Shown piece after piece: positions 61,501-64,000 of a stretch of 64,000 bases of DNA. The notes below the pieces were generated by a model. The model made no database searches. It was not told the DNA's origin and saw only the letters and a list, made by a program, of their open reading frames with translations. The stretch comes from Eunapius fragilis (taxonomy: Eukaryota; Porifera; Demospongiae; Spongillida; Spongillidae). Location: NCBI GenBank assembly GCA_963681505.1, contig OY811988.1, positions 5,744,693-5,808,692 of the forward strand, in the 5' to 3' direction. Position 1 is the first letter of the stretch; each line of letters opens with the position of its first letter. A program made the position numbers and the translations under genes.

Positions 61501-63854
61501 CCTCACCATGAACACATCACACCCAATGGAGCACCCACCCCTCCCCCTCACCTTGAACACATCACACCCAATGGAGCACCCTTCCCCCTCACCATGAACA
61601 CATCACACCCAATGAAGCACCCCTCCCTCCCCCTCACCATGAACACATCACACCCAATGGAGCACCCCTCCCCCTCACCTTGAACACATCACACCCAATG
61701 GAGCACCCTTCCCCCTCACCATGAACACATCACACCCAATGGAGCACCCTTCCCCCTCACCATGAACACATCACACCCAATGAAGCACCCCTCCCTCCCC
61801 CTCACCATGAACACATCACACCCAATGGAGCACCCACCCCTCCCCCTCACCTTGAACACATCACACCCAATGGAGCACCCTTCCCCCTCACCATGAACAC
61901 ATCACACCCAATGAAGCACCCCTCCCTCCCCCTCACCATGAACACATCACACCCAATGGAGCACCCTTCCCCCTCACCATGAACACATCACACCCAATGG
62001 AGCACCCTTCCCCCTCACCATGAACACATCACACCCAATGGAGCACCCTTCTCCCTCACCATGAACACATCACACCCAATGGAGCACCCCTCCCCCTCAC
62101 CATGAACACATCACACCCAATGGAGCACCCATCCCTCCCCCTCACCATGAACACATCACACCCAATGGAGCACCCTTCTCCCTCACCATGAACACATCAC
62201 ACCCAATGGAGCACCCCTCCCTCCCCCTCACCTTAAACACATCACACCCAATGGAATAGTTTCTACCAGCCTTAGCATCACCAGTATCCCCCTGAGGGGA
62301 TGCAGCTGCACGTCTGGTCTGGGCACTACCCTTAAGGTCACGTGGATCCTTCTGTAGCAGGTTAATCATCACCTCTGATTCTGCTGTCACGTCTAAGATA
62401 TACTGTGTGGAGGTGTGGGGTAGGGTGTAGGATGTGGGGTGGGTGTAGAATGTGGTGTGGGATGAGTGCAGGATGGGTGTAGAATGTGGTGTGGTGTGGG
62501 TGTAGGATGTGGGTTGCAATGGTGTGTAGAGCAGTGTACATGGTTATGCATGGCAAGGTGGCTCAGTGACCCCAATGACTAATAGTGCACTTTTAAATGT
62601 ATGTCGCTAGTTTTTTGGACATGATAATTACATTTTGTGTGTATCGAGGACTTTGAAGGGTGAGGAATTTGACAGCACACCGGAGCAGAGCTATGATGGT
62701 ACCCAGAGGTTCACAAAGAGCGACATGATAAGAAATGATTCAGACTAAGTCTCTTTCTGTCCAATTCCAAACCATACGCATAAAGGGTCCATTATTAAGT
62801 TTTGATCTTTTAATTATACAGTGGGTTAAATGCACCTTATGCTGCACTTGAGGGGTTAAATGCACCTCGTGCTGCACTTAAGGGTTAAATGCACCTCATG
62901 CTGCACTTGAGGGGTTAAATGCACCTTGTGCTACACTTGAGGGGTTAAATGCACCTTGTGCTGCACTTGAGGGGTTAAATGCACCTTGTGCTACACTTGA
63001 GGGGTTAAATGCACCTCGTGCTGCACTTGAGGGGTTAAATGCACCTTGTAGAATACTGAGAGGTTAAATGCACCTTGTGCTGCACTTGAGGGGTTAAATG
63101 TACCTCGAGCTTCACTTGAGGGGTTAAATGCACCTCGTGCTGCACTTGAGGGGTTAAATGCACCTTGTGCTGCACTTGAGGGGTTAAATGTACCTGAGGG
63201 TTGGTCAGGAATGTGTCCAGATTATTCAGACACCCTCCTGAGGTGGCCTCAGTCCATTCACCATGGAATGAGGATTCGTGCCATCTCTTCTGTAGGCTGA
63301 GGACCCGGGTGTTGATGAGGTAACATATGCTGGCCTCTGTGAAGTGTGTACACCAGTCTTTGGCCTCCATCCTATAGAGGGAGGGAGGGAGGGAGGGAGG
63401 GAGGGAGGGGAGAGGTACAAATTATTAACTGCCATAGCAACCATGACACCACACACATATAACACCACATATAACACCACATATAACACCACATGTAACA
63501 CCATATAACACCACCACATATAACACCATATAGCACCACATATAACACCATATAACACCACCACATATAACACCATGACACCACACACATATAACACCAC
63601 ATATAACACCACATGTAACACCATATAACACCACCACATATAACACCATATAGCACCACATATAACACCACATATAACACTATATAACACCACCACATAT
63701 AACATCATATAGCACCATATATAACACCACATATAACACCGCATATAACACCATCACATTATGATTATGTACTTACCAAAACTCTCCCTCATCCTGCGTT
63801 GAGATGCCAAGCCTTTCACGTTCTGATTTGGGAATCCTATTCCACTCTTCTGAG
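58582..63854 (-). CDS. CAPN5: Calpain-5-like protease, C-terminal part
   Basis: Seven exons in the window: 63854-63777, 63371-63194, 62402-62232, 60163-59967, 59675-59539, 59443-59304 and 58764-58582; all GT-AG, phases consistent, 360 residues to TGA. Order: end of the protease core (EWNRIPKSERERLG, QDEGEFW), the C2-like domain III (HESSFHGEWTEATSGGCLNN, then VEENRSCRLHRIPE, FGKYTLKPGRYAVIPSTFEP) and a terminal C2 domain (LIGAGADPYCIVTVE, TPVQKGTLEPKFDSSLLFY). This layout, with C2 instead of EF-hands, marks the calpain-5/6/TRA-3 group, cytosolic calcium-regulated proteases. The catalytic Cys, His and Asn exons lie beyond the right edge, so activity cannot be judged. Introns are packed with minisatellites, three of which start at splice donors. 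Confidence 0.92.
59815..59966. repeat. About 37-bp repeat starting at a calpain donor
   Basis: Four units with CATATGGGCTCAGGTCATGT and GACCACCCTCCA. On the minus strand the first unit begins within the donor of the exon ending at 59967 (GTAAGGTCACATGACC). Confidence 0.87.
60226..60610. repeat. CCTCTC/TCTTCC polypyrimidine repeat
   Basis: Dense CTCTTCCTCTCC units in a calpain intron; open frames on both strands are artefacts. Confidence 0.93.
60690..61172. repeat. 43-bp minisatellite in calpain intron
   Basis: Eleven to twelve nearly identical units with TGATACCTCCCTCCTCCTCC and CTTCACACACAGCTGTCC. Confidence 0.95.
61240..62235. repeat. Minisatellite made from a calpain exon end plus its donor
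   Basis: About twenty units of roughly 40-50 bp. On the minus strand each reads TCCATTGGGTGTGATGTGTT, then C(A)AG or CATG, then GTGAGGGGGAGG, that is the last 24 bases of exon 62402-62232 followed by its 5' splice site. The array starts at the true junction. Confidence 0.95.
62395..62515. repeat. GGATGTGGGGTGGGTGTAG repeat
   Basis: Degenerate 19-24-bp units directly upstream of an acceptor of the calpain gene; on the minus strand they supply a C/T/A-rich tract before the splice site. Confidence 0.85.
62815..63193. repeat. 30-bp minisatellite starting at a calpain donor
   Basis: Twelve or so units with GGGGTTAAATGCACCTTGTG and CTGCACTTGA. The true donor CCTCAG|GTACATTTAACC is itself a variant of the unit (CCTCAAGTGCAGCACAAG|GTGCATTTAACC). 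Confidence 0.95.
63388..63758. repeat. GGGA run and ACACCACATATA repeat
   Basis: (GGGA)n at about 63388-63411. Then, from 63445, a 13-14-bp ACACCACATATAAC array with a longer period of about 120 bp marked by ATGACACCACACACAT. Confidence 0.92.
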
Positions 63855-63875
63855 CTAGAATATACCAATGTGGAT

Positions 63876-63930
63876 ATCAAAGGATATCCATAGGATATCA
63901 CAGGATATCACAGGATATCACAGGATATCA
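63876..63930. repeat. GGATATCACA repeat
   Basis: Five units of the 10-bp motif, just 5' (minus strand) of the first visible calpain exon. Nothing else is seen to the window end except a short CA run (63952-63968). Confidence 0.88.
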
Positions 63931-64000
63931 TGGAATATGCACAGGACATGCACACACACACACACACATATTTAGATATAATACGCACTGGAAGGATGAA

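Noticed and set aside
61240-62235. CRISPR-like regular repeats
   Set aside because: Units are directly adjacent without unique spacers and derive from a splice junction in a eukaryotic gene; the same holds for the other arrays in the window.

Overview
The window is eukaryotic and metazoan. Genes are split by short GT-AG introns and encode animal families: two mannose-6-phosphate-receptor-like proteins, a four-EF-hand calcium-binding protein, a Death-domain protein and a calpain-5-type protease. Micro- and minisatellites, fold-back MITEs, degraded LINE reverse-transcriptase tails and Ty3/gypsy Pol relics fill much of the rest. The family mix and LINE style fit an invertebrate, possibly a sponge or another non-bilaterian; the species assignment is inference. 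I assembled exons by hand from reading frame, splice sites and phase.

Layout. 1-1129: LINE relic and a 37-bp tandem array. 1130-9660 (minus): two head-to-tail paralogues of a cation-dependent mannose-6-phosphate-receptor-like gene, seven exons each, same exon boundaries, same length of exon 6, both ending in a YxxPhi sorting-type tail. 10089-11176 (plus): a small unrecognised three-exon gene. 11177-20830: transposon graveyard (MITEs, LINE tails on both strands, a Ty3/gypsy integrase relic) with one Pro/Thr-rich candidate exon. 21002-22868 (plus): a two-exon coiled-coil microprotein whose intron holds an EF-hand gene on the other strand (21564-22163). 23150-26860: a long 33-bp minisatellite split by an 844-bp giant-hairpin element, then MITEs. 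27434-32335 (minus): an eight-exon Death-domain gene made of symmetrical phase-1 exons, one of them decayed. 35443-38717 (plus): a five-exon gene for a putative nuclear Pro/Ala-rich protein. 40370-47990: satellites, including a 2.2-kb array of 40-bp units with higher-order structure and a 1.5-kb polypyrimidine block. 48040-57980: two related, degenerate Ty3/gypsy elements (minus) with LTR-like ends. 58582-63854 (minus): the last seven exons of a calpain-5-like gene that runs off the right edge.

Functional links are loose: the M6PR pair points to lysosomal enzyme sorting, and calpain and EF-hand proteins to calcium signalling. The most striking cross-gene pattern is that several intronic minisatellites begin exactly at a 5' splice site and contain copies of the exon-intron junction, so single introns carry many decoy donors.
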